Positions 1-6,641 of a stretch of 10,204 nt of DNA are shown piece after piece (position 1 is the stretch's first letter; the number at the start of each line of letters is the position of its first letter). This stretch comes from Candidatus Fermentibacterota bacterium. Its GTDB lineage: Bacteria > JAFGKV01. The notes beneath the pieces are model-generated. The model was not told the origin of the DNA, searched no databases, and saw only the letters and a list, made by a program, of their open reading frames with translations. The translations under genes were made by a program, and so were the position numbers. The DNA is taken from contig JAFGKV010000275.1 of NCBI GenBank assembly GCA_016928395.1, positions 1 through 10,204 on the forward strand. Reading direction: 5' to 3'.

Positions 1-117
1 GCCATTGAGGCCCTTCGCAGCGCCCGAGTCGTACGGCAGGAAGGGCTGGCGGTCTCAGTCGACTGGTCGCGTCCCGAACCAGCCCTGGTGGTGGCATGGC
101 GAAGGATGCTGCCATGA
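1..117 (+). CDS. 3' end of an unidentified gene (partial)
   Basis: Frame 1 is open from the first base and stops at TGA 115-117, giving the last 38 residues of a protein that begins outside the window. The visible tail is rich in Arg, Ala and Val and ends in WRRMLP. I do not recognise the family. The stop overlaps the next gene's ATG (ATGA at 114-117), a usual sign of translational coupling and of a shared operon. That overlap is the main reason for treating this fragment as coding. No signal peptide or membrane segment is visible in the part present. Confidence 0.6.
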   Translation, partial: AIEALRSARVVRQEGLAVSVDWSRPEPALVVAWRRMLP

Positions 118-689
118 GATGGGTCGCGTTGGCGTGCATCCTCCTGGCCGGGTTTTCCTCTGCCCGCGCGGGCGATTCGAGGGCGGTGGCTGCCGTGCTG
201 TCGGCAGTGGTGCCGGGCGTCGGCCAAGCTTATCTGGGCTGGCGAGGTTCGGCAGAGGCTTTCGTCATCGCGGAGGGGATGGTCTGGGGAGGCAGGCTCT
301 ACTTCGTCCGGCGGGCCTCGGGATCGAGAGACGCATACATCGCCTACGCCGCCACTCACGCGGGAAGCGATGCCTCCATTCGTGAGGAGACCTACTACGA
401 TGACATCGACCGCTACTGGAACTCAGAGAGGGCGAACCAGCACTACCAAGACCCAGAACGGTACACCGGCTCCAAGGTGTGGCACTGGCACACGGTCACC
501 GAACGGAGAGAGTTCAGCGCTTTGGTTCGGGATCGGCGGCAATGGGATTCCTCAGCCAAGAACGTGCTGGCCTTGGCCGTTTTCACCCGTGCAGCATCTG
601 TCATCCATTGCTTGAAGGCAGGTGCCGGCCAGAAGCCGGTTGAACTCATCTCCACTCCCACCGAGGTTGGTCTCTCGGTTCGCTGGTAG
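114..689 (+). CDS. Exported DUF5683-like protein
   Basis: A 191-residue protein. An in-frame ATG at 96 gives a longer reading, but I chose ATG 114 because it overlaps the upstream stop (ATGA) and places a typical signal peptide at the N-terminus: MRW, a hydrophobic core (VALACILLAGF) and an ARA-G type cleavage site near residue 19. There is no lipobox cysteine. Residues 26-60 contain a Ser/Pro/Gly stretch (LSAVVPGVGQAYLGW) that resembles the start of DUF5683, where a P-G-x-G-Q-x-Y motif precedes a weakly hydrophobic segment. A second hydrophobic stretch lies near 150-168 (NVLALAVFTRAASVIHCL). The middle (about 88-145) is charged and rich in Tyr, Trp and His. The family is found in envelopes of FCB-type bacteria and has no established function. 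The family match is from memory of the motif; export is better supported. Confidence 0.8.
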   Translation: MRWVALACILLAGFSSARAGDSRAVAAVLSAVVPGVGQAYLGWRGSAEAFVIAEGMVWGGRLYFVRRASGSRDAYIAYAATHAGSDASIREETYYDDIDRYWNSERANQHYQDPERYTGSKVWHWHTVTERREFSALVRDRRQWDSSAKNVLALAVFTRAASVIHCLKAGAGQKPVELISTPTEVGLSVRW

Positions 690-752
690 CCACCTCCGGT
701 GAGGCTGTCGGCTGTCCTGCCTTGTTTGAGAGTACCTGGCTTTGCTCTTGTC

Positions 753-775
753 ATTGCCCGACTCGTTCGGGCAAT
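753..775. terminator. Perfect 9-bp stem-loop between convergent genes
   Basis: ATTGCCCGA (753-761) and TCGGGCAAT (767-775) are exact reverse complements around the 5-base loop CTCGT. The position, 64 bases after the exported gene's stop and between convergent genes, suits a bidirectional terminator. No T-run follows on either strand, so it is not a canonical intrinsic terminator. It could instead stabilise 3' ends or be part of the larger structured stretch that follows. Confidence 0.45.
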
Positions 776-780
776 CCAGT

Positions 781-850
781 CCAGGAATATGGACTTCATA
801 CCTGGATCACCCGGACAAGCCGTGTGATGACATTCTGTCTCTGAGAGCAG
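781..850. other. Three further adjacent imperfect stem-loops
   Basis: Directly after the 9-bp hairpin come three more. The first is 781-805: CCAGG/CCTGG, then TATG/CATA, with a two-A bulge and loop GACTT. The second is 806-828: ATCAC/GTGAT, then CGG/CCG, with one C-T mismatch and loop ACAAG. The third is 835-850: CTG/CAG, then CTC/GAG, with a single T bulge and loop TGA. The first two abut without spacing. Each alone could be chance, but the tandem arrangement suggests a folded RNA or a structured DNA element. Confidence 0.3.
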
Positions 851-937
851 ATGATTCACACCGTACTCACAACCCCGAGAAATCTGAGTGCGCCCCGCGT
901 CCTCAGAGGCCGCACTGAACCCTGAACCCTATCAATT

Positions 938-952
938 GCTCGCCGGGCGAGC
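938..952. other. GC-rich hairpin
   Basis: GCTCGC (938-943) pairs with GCGAGC (947-952) around the 3-base loop CGG. It lies about 70 bases downstream of the debranching gene's stop, read on the minus strand. It could help terminate that transcript, but it lacks a clear T-run. Confidence 0.3.
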
Positions 953-982
953 CATCCATCCGTCCAATCATCCATCCGTCCA
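953..982. repeat. 14-bp direct repeat with ATCC/GTCC character
   Basis: The 14-mer CATCCATCCGTCCA occurs at 953-966 and again at 969-982, separated by two bases, and is itself built from four-base ATCC/GTCC units. It looks like a short microsatellite in non-coding DNA. Slippage is the simplest origin, and no function is evident. Confidence 0.75.
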
Positions 983-1021
983 TCGTTCCACTATTCCACG
1001 TCTGCCCGGGCGGAGCTCCCG

Positions 1022-3103
1022 CTATGGTTCGCGAATGAGCAATGCCCCCGTGGTGCTTGGCAGGGTGAGCTGCCCCTGCAGGGAGCTGTTCGGCATGGTT
1101 CCCACCTGGTCACCTATGACCAGAGGCACCCAGCGTCCGCGGGGCAGACGGGCTTTGACGTGGCGGGGCGATCCGTTGAGGAACACCAGAAGGTCACCGG
1201 GATCCCCCAGATCGCTCGAGGCGATCAGTAGGCCGACGCAGAGGCTGTCGCCGGTGTCAAGCGGCGTAACGGACTCGCAAGAAGCCTCACCCAAGCCGCG
1301 GTAGGCTTTCCGCAACGCGATCATCGCCCCGTAGTATTCGATCAACCCGTTGTTGATCGCGGCGTGATCATAGTTCAGCCAGTTTGTCGCATTGTCCTTG
1401 TTATAGCTGTTGTGGTCGACATACCCGACCAGGGTATCCGGCGCGGCAGTGGGTGCGATTACCTTGGTTCGGGCAAACTCCTGGCCCTGAGCCAGCATGA
1501 TCGACCCCTGGCTGCAGCACAATGCCAGAGAGGCCAGTCTGTGCACCCGCAGTTCATCCTGGGTGAGCCGCACATGCTGGAGCATGTCGGCCACCGGTGC
1601 ATGGGCATCCGCTTTTCCCAGGGCGATCCTGACGAAGTCACCCAAAGTGTGGTCATCGTGACTCTCTAAATAGTTCACCGCATGGAGAGGTGACAGCAGG
1701 GGCCCTCCCCCCTCTATGACGCTGCCCATGAGATGGTTGAGCACCGTGGCGTGATCTTCTCCCGGAAGGAAGGCGCCCAAAATGAGGCCGTGCTCCGATC
1801 CGGGTGTACGCCCCTTGATGCCGTTTCTGATTCGGTCGTTCCAGACCGACCATCCCAGGCGCGAAAACCTGCCCAAGTCGTACTCGCCACCGCCCCACGG
1901 TTCGGCAACCAGAATGACGGCGGGGTTCAGCCCCCGGGCGCGCCGGGTTATCTCTTCCAGCGTCTCGTCGTCGATCATTGTGGCCAGGTCGAAGCGGAAC
2001 CCGTCCACATGGTACTCCCGCATCCAGTGCAGGATGCTGTCCACGATAAGCCGCCTGGCCATGGGACGTTCAGTCTTGAAGTCATTGCCGCAGCCCGAGA
2101 GAGAGAGGAAGGTGCCGTCTTTGGCGAGGCGGAAATAGTACTCCTTGTCGATGAGCTTGAAGGAGTTCAGGTCATACTGGGAGACGTGATTGTAGACGAC
2201 GTCCACGATCACGGCGATTCCGTGGCGGTGGAGCGTCTTGACCATCTGTTTGAACTCCGTCACTTGGCGGCCGTCGGCCCCACAGGCGCCTTTTGGCTCG
2301 AGGCTCTGCCCCGTGGCGTAGTAGGCCTCGGGTGCGAAGAAATAGGAGGTCATATAGCCCCAGTGGTTTCGCTCATAGGGGTTCCAGGTATTGAACACGG
2401 GCGCCGAGGAGTCCCGATAGGAGACCTCCAGGTTGCCGAACTCGTGCAGCGGAAGGAACTCCACCGCATTGACCCCGAGTCTGAGGAGGTGGGGGAGGCC
2501 GCCGGGACCGTCTTTGTGGCAGAGCCCAAGGTAGGTTCCCCGGAGGGAATCAGGCACGCCGGAGCTGGGGTCGACCGTGAGATCCCTGACGTGGGCCTCG
2601 TAGATGATGAGATCCTCCGGTCGAAGCGGTATCCCGGTGTCTCCCTCCCAGTCAAACTCCCCGGGGGGATACAGCAGAGTTCGCCCTCCATGAGTATAGT
2701 GGTTTTCCGTCACCACCGCGGGCGAGTACGGATCAGCCACCACCACCGAGGAATCGTACATCTCGCCGGGTTCGTCGGGCCCTGCGACGGTGTAGCCATA
2801 ATAGCGCGCCTCGGGCGGCACGCGAACCTCCCCAGCCCAGCAGCCCTGAGCCAGCGGCGTCAGTGCATGGGAGGCGATTGCCGGCTGGAAGGGCTCACCG
2901 AAGAGGTGGACATGCACGCGTAGGGCTCGCGGAGCAAAGATGTGAAACGTGGCCGATGAGTCGTCAATAGCAGCGCCCAGCGGGCCGTCCCAGAAGAGCG
3001 AATCGAGATCGACAGTCTCCGGGAAGGCCACGATGGCCCATCCGGGTGTGACGACAGCGATGGCCAGGACAAGGGTTACACAGGCCTTGCAGATGGTACA
3101 CAT
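1022..3103 (-). CDS. Secreted GH13 debranching enzyme (pullulanase/isoamylase type)
   Basis: A 693-residue glycoside hydrolase predicted to hydrolyse alpha-1,6 branches in pullulan, glycogen or starch. Residues 1-23 look like a Sec signal peptide (TLVLAIAVVTPGWA), so it acts outside the cytoplasm. Residues about 28-150 form a beta-rich CBM48-like domain ending in the DPYSPAV segment. The catalytic barrel follows: YEAHVRDLT (168-176), NHWGY (246-250), region I DVVYNH (301-306), region II GFRFDLA with the nucleophile Asp372, region III VAEPW with the acid/base Glu401, and region IV SHDD with the transition-state His482-Asp483. The C-terminal part (about 605-693) fits the usual beta-sandwich. 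The start ATG (3103-3101) has AGGAGG five bases upstream (3109-3114). All catalytic residues are present, so it should be active. Pullulanase, isoamylase or GlgX-like specificity cannot be settled by eye; the signal peptide argues against cytoplasmic GlgX. Confidence 0.92.
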   Translation of the reverse strand: MCTICKACVTLVLAIAVVTPGWAIVAFPETVDLDSLFWDGPLGAAIDDSSATFHIFAPRALRVHVHLFGEPFQPAIASHALTPLAQGCWAGEVRVPPEARYYGYTVAGPDEPGEMYDSSVVVADPYSPAVVTENHYTHGGRTLLYPPGEFDWEGDTGIPLRPEDLIIYEAHVRDLTVDPSSGVPDSLRGTYLGLCHKDGPGGLPHLLRLGVNAVEFLPLHEFGNLEVSYRDSSAPVFNTWNPYERNHWGYMTSYFFAPEAYYATGQSLEPKGACGADGRQVTEFKQMVKTLHRHGIAVIVDVVYNHVSQYDLNSFKLIDKEYYFRLAKDGTFLSLSGCGNDFKTERPMARRLIVDSILHWMREYHVDGFRFDLATMIDDETLEEITRRARGLNPAVILVAEPWGGGEYDLGRFSRLGWSVWNDRIRNGIKGRTPGSEHGLILGAFLPGEDHATVLNHLMGSVIEGGGPLLSPLHAVNYLESHDDHTLGDFVRIALGKADAHAPVADMLQHVRLTQDELRVHRLASLALCCSQGSIMLAQGQEFARTKVIAPTAAPDTLVGYVDHNSYNKDNATNWLNYDHAAINNGLIEYYGAMIALRKAYRGLGEASCESVTPLDTGDSLCVGLLIASSDLGDPGDLLVFLNGSPRHVKARLPRGRWVPLVIGDQVGTMPNSSLQGQLTLPSTTGALLIREP

Positions 3104-3147
3104 GGAGGCCTCCTCATACGGGAAGGTTTACGAATGCCCCTTCGGGG

Positions 3148-3175
3148 CGGACATTCTTCAGCTTCGCGGTATGAT
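3148..3175 (+). promoter_or_regulatory. Candidate promoter for the membrane-protein operon
   Basis: On the plus strand, CGGACA (3148-3153; 4 of 6 matches to TTGACA) is followed after 16 bases by TATGAT (3170-3175; 5 of 6 matches to TATAAT). Transcription would begin near 3182, about 70 bases before the chosen ATG at 3251. It shares its -10 box with the minus-strand candidate. A small C(TTCG)G-type hairpin, GCCCC/GGGGC at 3136-3148, overlaps the first base of the -35 element. Confidence 0.4.
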
Positions 3176-3200
3176 ACGTGCCACAGGACGGACGTGGCAA
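3171..3200 (-). promoter_or_regulatory. Candidate promoter for the debranching gene
   Basis: On the minus strand, TTGCCA (3200-3195; 5 of 6 matches to TTGACA) is followed after 18 bases by TATCAT (3176-3171), giving a leader of about 60 bases before the AGGAGG site and ATG at 3103. The -10 box overlaps the opposite-facing candidate promoter in the centred repeat GTAT-G-ATAC (3169-3177). This is a consensus match only. Confidence 0.4.
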
Positions 3201-3250
3201 GCCTGAGGACGGCCAATCGGCTATCCTTCACAGAGGATGGTGATAGTTCT

Positions 3251-4357
3251 ATGGGAATCGGCGGGCTTACTGCTGTAGCGACCGTCGTGATCGTGGGATC
3301 CTTGGGCGCACTTCTCTGGATCGCCCCTGCAGCCTATGGCTACCTGCTCATGGAGGACTCGCCCGTTGAGTGGCTTGACTTCTACTGCCTCGTGGCTGCC
3401 GCCGCCGCGTTCATTGCGGGTGCGCGGCGGCGATGGCGAAGGCCGCGGGTGGGGGTGGCCGTGGGCGTAGGGCTTGCCCTCTTCTGCCTTTTTGTGGCGG
3501 GCGAAGAGATCAGTTGGGGTCAGCGCATCTTCAGGTTCAGACCCCTGGACTTTTTTCAGTACCGAAACATCCAGGGAGAAGTCACCGTGCATAACCTAGA
3601 CGTGGGCTGGATACAGCCCCGGATGGTGGCCATCGCCTTCATGATCGGCTATGGAGTACTATTGCCCTTGGCAGGGCGGCGCACGGCAGGCCGCGTGGGC
3701 ATCCCGGTACCTCCGATTGGTGCACTACCCGCATTCTGCATCGCCGCATGGCTCTTCACCAATCCCATCACTCAGACTGACGATGAAGTCGGTGAACTGG
3801 TGTTCGCTGCGGCGATGCTTGGCTCGGGGCTGCAGGCCTGGAACACCCGGGCAGGAGGCAGGGTCATGGCGCAGCTTCTGCCCATGCTCCTGCTTCTGGC
3901 TGTTCTGACGTCGTGGGCCAGCTACCAGTCTTTCGAGGAGCGCGATCACGCGCGTTTCGTCGGGCCGATGCAGGCAGGTCAGGCCTACGAGGGCATTGGC
4001 AAGCTGAGACAGGCCGCCGTTGAGTACGAGAAGCTGGCGCGCTACTGGGGTTCAGACTGGGAGCTATGGGTCAAGGTGGTGACCTTGTACCGCGATGCCC
4101 GATGCCATCAGAAGGCATACGACCTGGCGGCTGAACTCATCCTGATCCATCGCCGCGAGCCTCGGATCTGGGCGGCGCTCATCGATATGGCCGACTCCCT
4201 TGGAATCCGAGACGATGCAATGGCGCGGATCCGCGAGCAGTACGAAGCGCTGATGCGTGAGGAAACCAGAACCCATCACGACGAGAAGGATCGCGCATTT
4301 CTGGAGAGGTTGGTGGGGGATCTCGGCCGTTCACGCGACGGGGAAGACAGGCATTGA
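3251..4357 (+). CDS. Multi-pass membrane protein with TPR-like C-terminal tail
   Basis: A 368-residue protein from ATG 3251. An in-frame ATG at 3134 would add 39 polar residues lying upstream of and across the candidate promoter, so I prefer 3251, where a hydrophobic helix starts at once; its ribosome site (AGAGGA, 3232-3237) is weak and far. Hydrophobic segments lie near residues 4-26, 41-57, 67-83, 124-141, 156-170, 181-196 and 206-223. Between the third and fourth is a conserved-looking polar stretch, GEEISWGQRIF (84-94) followed by NIQGE and HNL (106-116). I recall this signature from uncharacterised bacterial membrane proteins, with no known function. From about 238 the protein is soluble and helical, with Ala/Tyr/Leu spacing like two or three degenerate TPRs (YEGIGKLRQAAVEYEKL, HQKAYDLAAELI), which suggests a protein-binding tail. 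Confidence 0.85.
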   Translation: MGIGGLTAVATVVIVGSLGALLWIAPAAYGYLLMEDSPVEWLDFYCLVAAAAAFIAGARRRWRRPRVGVAVGVGLALFCLFVAGEEISWGQRIFRFRPLDFFQYRNIQGEVTVHNLDVGWIQPRMVAIAFMIGYGVLLPLAGRRTAGRVGIPVPPIGALPAFCIAAWLFTNPITQTDDEVGELVFAAAMLGSGLQAWNTRAGGRVMAQLLPMLLLLAVLTSWASYQSFEERDHARFVGPMQAGQAYEGIGKLRQAAVEYEKLARYWGSDWELWVKVVTLYRDARCHQKAYDLAAELILIHRREPRIWAALIDMADSLGIRDDAMARIREQYEALMREETRTHHDEKDRAFLERLVGDLGRSRDGEDRH

Positions 4358-4450
4358 TGCAGCCACACCCGGCCCGTACATTGCTGTCATCATGATTGTG
4401 AAACGTTGCCGCGTCGTAGTGCCCACCGGGGCTCACCCGTAGGGGCGGCC

Positions 4451-4690
4451 ATGCACGTGTACCTGAGCTGCGGCCCTCGGCTGGCCCTCTACCTCGATCC
4501 CGATGTGGATGCGACGACCCGGAAGGTCGTGGTGGACGGCAGGCCGTCCCTGCATGAGATACTGGCATGCCTGGGTGTTCCGGAGGCGCTGTTTGCCTAT
4601 GGCGTCATAGGCGACCGATACGTGAAGCTGGACTACCGGCCTGAGCCGGAGGAGCGTATTCGGCTCGAGGTCCCCGTGGGCGGTGGCTGA
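4451..4690 (+). CDS. ThiS/MoaD-like beta-grasp protein with C-terminal glycines
   Basis: A small protein of 79 residues from ATG 4451, preceded by the purine-rich AGGGGCGG at 4441-4448. An in-frame ATG at 4406 would add an Arg-rich, unlikely N-terminus. The size, alternating strands (VYLSCG, LALYL, KVVVDG), the helix SLHEILACLGV with FAYGVIGDRYVKLDY, and the last residues RIRLEVPVGGG fit the ThiS/MoaD ubiquitin-like fold. There the C-terminal Gly-Gly is adenylated by an E1-like enzyme and carries sulfur as a thiocarboxylate. The match is by length, fold pattern and the terminal glycines rather than strong motif identity. No ThiF/MoeB-type activator, thiamine or molybdopterin gene is visible nearby. 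It lies 93 bases after the membrane protein and 39 bases before the dehydrogenase, probably in one transcript. Confidence 0.72.
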   Translation: MHVYLSCGPRLALYLDPDVDATTRKVVVDGRPSLHEILACLGVPEALFAYGVIGDRYVKLDYRPEPEERIRLEVPVGGG

Positions 4691-4729
4691 GCACCGCATT
4701 TCCCAGAATACCGTCAAGGAGGTTGCGAA

Positions 4730-5905
4730 ATGAGAACCATCGTCACTATGCCCGGAGATGGAATCGGCAAGATCGTGCTGCCTGAAGGTCTGCGCGTGTT
4801 GCGGGCCGCAGGCTTCGAGGCAGACTATGTCCACGCGGACATCGGTTGGGAGTTCTGGTGCAAGGAGGGAAACCCCTTTCCCCAGCGCACCATCGACCTT
4901 CTGGCTGAACACAAAATCGGCCTTTTCGGCGCCATCACGTCGAAGCCCAAGGATAAGGCGGAGACCGAGCTGGCGCCTGAGCTTCGGGGCAAGGGGCATG
5001 TCTATGCCAGCCCTATCGTGGGCATGCGGCAGAAGTTCGATCTTGACATCAGTATCAGGCCCTGCCAGTCGTTCGAAGGCAACCCGCTGAACTTCATCAG
5101 GCGCCGGGGTGACGGTTTCATGGAGCCGAAAGTAGATGCGGTAATCTTCAGGCAGAACACCGAATGCCTCTACTGCGGCGTGGAGTGGACCAATCCTCCG
5201 GCGGAGGTCCGGCGTGCCCTGGAGACCCACAAGAAGATGAAGGCGTTCGCCCACGTGCCTGGCGAGGATCTGGCCATCTCGTGCCGCATCATGACCCGCG
5301 GCGCATGCCGCCGGATCTGCGAAGCCGCGTTCGCGTACGCCGCGAGGCATGGGTACAAGAGCGTCACGGTGTGCGAGAAGGCGAATGTCATTCGCGAGAC
5401 ATCCGGCCTCATGCGGGCGGAGGCCAGAGCCGTGGCGAAGAACTACCCGGATATCGCCGTATGGGACACCAATATAGATGCCCAGATGATGTGGTTGACG
5501 AAGAATCCGGAAGACTACGGCGTGATCGTATCCAGCAATATGTTCGGCGACATCGTGTCGGACGGGTTTGCCGGGCTCGTGGGCGGTTTAGGTTTCGCAG
5601 CAAGCGCGAATATCGGCCGCGATGTCGCGGTGTTTGAGCCGACCCATGGATCGGCGCCGAAATATGAGAAGCTTCAGCCGGCCATCGTCAACCCTATCGC
5701 GATGATTCTCACGACCTGCATGCTGCTAGACTATCTGGGCGAGACCGACAAGGCCGCACGTATCAAGAACGCCGTGGCGGCGGTAGTCAAAGAGGGCACG
5801 GTCCGCACCTATGACATGCTCCGCCTCACCGGTGGGCCCGATGTCTTCTCCCACGGGGCCGCCACGACGACCCAGATGACGGATGCCGTCATCGCGCGCC
5901 TCTAG
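4730..5905 (+). CDS. Isocitrate/isopropylmalate dehydrogenase family enzyme, probably isocitrate dehydrogenase
   Basis: A 391-residue beta-decarboxylating dehydrogenase. ATG 4730 follows a strong AAGGAGG (4716-4722) with seven-base spacing. The N-terminal MPGDGIGK (7-14) is typical. Substrate-site elements are SIRP (Arg110), RQNTE (141-145), Lys217 in CEKANV, and the metal aspartates Asp250, Asp274 and Asp278 (NIDA, NMFGDIVSD). The nucleotide loop is HGSAPKY (306-312) with Asn321-Pro. In the E. coli enzyme, Lys344-Tyr345 at the matching place bind the 2'-phosphate of NADP, and Asp-Ile there mark NAD enzymes, so Lys311-Tyr312 point to NADP. The usual Gly of the E-G-L-Y motif is Cys146 here, making ECLYC. 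Isocitrate is the likeliest substrate, but 3-isopropylmalate, homoisocitrate or tartrate-like acids cannot be excluded. No leu or lys genes are adjacent. Confidence 0.9.
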   Translation: MRTIVTMPGDGIGKIVLPEGLRVLRAAGFEADYVHADIGWEFWCKEGNPFPQRTIDLLAEHKIGLFGAITSKPKDKAETELAPELRGKGHVYASPIVGMRQKFDLDISIRPCQSFEGNPLNFIRRRGDGFMEPKVDAVIFRQNTECLYCGVEWTNPPAEVRRALETHKKMKAFAHVPGEDLAISCRIMTRGACRRICEAAFAYAARHGYKSVTVCEKANVIRETSGLMRAEARAVAKNYPDIAVWDTNIDAQMMWLTKNPEDYGVIVSSNMFGDIVSDGFAGLVGGLGFAASANIGRDVAVFEPTHGSAPKYEKLQPAIVNPIAMILTTCMLLDYLGETDKAARIKNAVAAVVKEGTVRTYDMLRLTGGPDVFSHGAATTTQMTDAVIARL

Positions 5906-5920
5906 CGGCACGATGAACGC

Positions 5921-5944
5921 GGGGCGGGCTTCTGGGACCGCCCC
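5921..5944. terminator. Strong GC stem-loop between convergent genes
   Basis: GGGGCGG (5921-5927) is an exact reverse complement of CCGCCCC (5938-5944), with a 10-base loop. It sits 15 bases after the dehydrogenase stop and 14 bases after the upp stop on the other strand, so it could end both transcripts. There is no proper T-run on either side (only CTTT at 5951-5954), so Rho or another factor may assist. Confidence 0.55.
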
Positions 5945-5958
5945 TGGACTCTTTGGTG

Positions 5959-6582
5959 CTACGTCCCGAAGATCCGGTCACCCGCGTCGCCGAGGCCGGG
6001 CAGGATATAGCCGTGTTCGTTGAGCTGACGATCCAATGCGGCGGCATAGATGGGGACATCCGGATGCGCGCGAGTGAGCAGAGCAACACCCTCGGGAGCT
6101 GCTACAAGGCACAGGAATCGTATGGACGTGCCGCCCGATTCCTTGATGAGGCGAACCGCCTCCGCCACGCTGCCGCCGGTGGCCAGCATGGGGTCGACCA
6201 CGATGATCCAGCTCTCGGCCAGGCCATCGGGCAACTTCGCATAGTACACCACCGGCTGAAGCGACTCGTGATCGCGGTAGATGCCCACATGCCCGACCCG
6301 CGCCCAGGGTACCAGTTCCAGCACGCCGTCCAGCATGCCGACTCCGGCGCGCAGGATCGGCACCAATACCAGTGGCACGCCGGGACGTACCCCGGTGGTC
6401 GTTTCCAGCGGCGTCTCGATTTGAGCCGGTATCACGGGAAAGTCCCTGGTGATTTCGTACACCATGAGCGCGGTGAGTTCTTTGAGCAGTCTGCGGAAGT
6501 CATGTTTCGGGGTGCGCTGGTCACGCAGGCTGGCAAGCTTGCTCTGGATCAGGGGATGATCGAGCACGAGGAGCCTATCCAT
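5959..6582 (-). CDS. upp: Uracil phosphoribosyltransferase
   Basis: A 207-residue cytoplasmic enzyme that converts uracil and PRPP to UMP in pyrimidine salvage. I start it at ATG 6582-6580 because GGGAGG (6593-6588) lies five bases upstream, the resulting [13 protein letters not shown] matches the family N-terminus, and the length is the usual one; the frame stays open upstream to 6891 but without family-like sequence. Diagnostic motifs are [13 protein letters not shown] (9-21), PILRAG (75-80), the PRPP-binding loop [10 protein letters not shown] (129-138), and the uracil-binding C-terminus [17 protein letters not shown] (191-207). Nothing is missing. It stands alone on the minus strand, diverging from the lipoprotein operon and converging on the dehydrogenase. 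No uraA-type permease is visible. Confidence 0.97.
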   Translation of the reverse strand: MDRLLVLDHPLIQSKLASLRDQRTPKHDFRRLLKELTALMVYEITRDFPVIPAQIETPLETTTGVRPGVPLVLVPILRAGVGMLDGVLELVPWARVGHVGIYRDHESLQPVVYYAKLPDGLAESWIIVVDPMLATGGSVAEAVRLIKESGGTSIRFLCLVAAPEGVALLTRAHPDVPIYAAALDRQLNEHGYILPGLGDAGDRIFGT

Positions 6583-6641
6583 GAGAACCTCCCTAGGAGA
6601 GCGGTTGCGACCAACTAGCGCGAGTCGATGTCCGCCGGAAA

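Larger units (their letters stand above)
690..1021. other. Convergent intergenic region, 332 bases
   Basis: The gap lies between the 3' ends of the exported DUF5683-like gene (+) and the debranching enzyme (-). I see no convincing coding sequence: the reading frames crossing it have low-complexity, protein-unlike translations. It holds a perfect 9-bp inverted repeat (753-775), three less perfect hairpins directly after it (781-850), a tandem heptamer CTGAACC twice (915-928), a hairpin at 938-952, a 14-bp direct repeat (953-982) and two abutting 8-bp palindromes, GCCCGGGC (1004-1011) and GGAGCTCC (1012-1019), next to the debranching gene's stop. The likely role is transcription termination from both sides. 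Confidence 0.6.

Noticed and set aside
953-982. A CRISPR-like repeat
   Set aside because: There are only two 14-base copies with a two-base spacer, no further repeats, and no cas genes in the window.
888-1304. A 138-codon plus-strand frame crossing the convergent gap
   Set aside because: It translates low-complexity repeats (Ser/His/Pro-rich) and then runs antisense through the end of the debranching gene, with no domain pattern.
1733-2923. A 396-codon open frame on the plus strand, opposite the debranching enzyme
   Set aside because: It lies entirely antisense to a gene with clear catalytic motifs. Its translation shows no domain pattern, and long antisense frames are expected in GC-rich DNA.
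4433-5350. A 305-codon open frame on the minus strand opposite the ThiS-like and dehydrogenase genes
   Set aside because: The plus-strand genes have strong family motifs and a strong ribosome site. The antisense translation has no recognisable family features.
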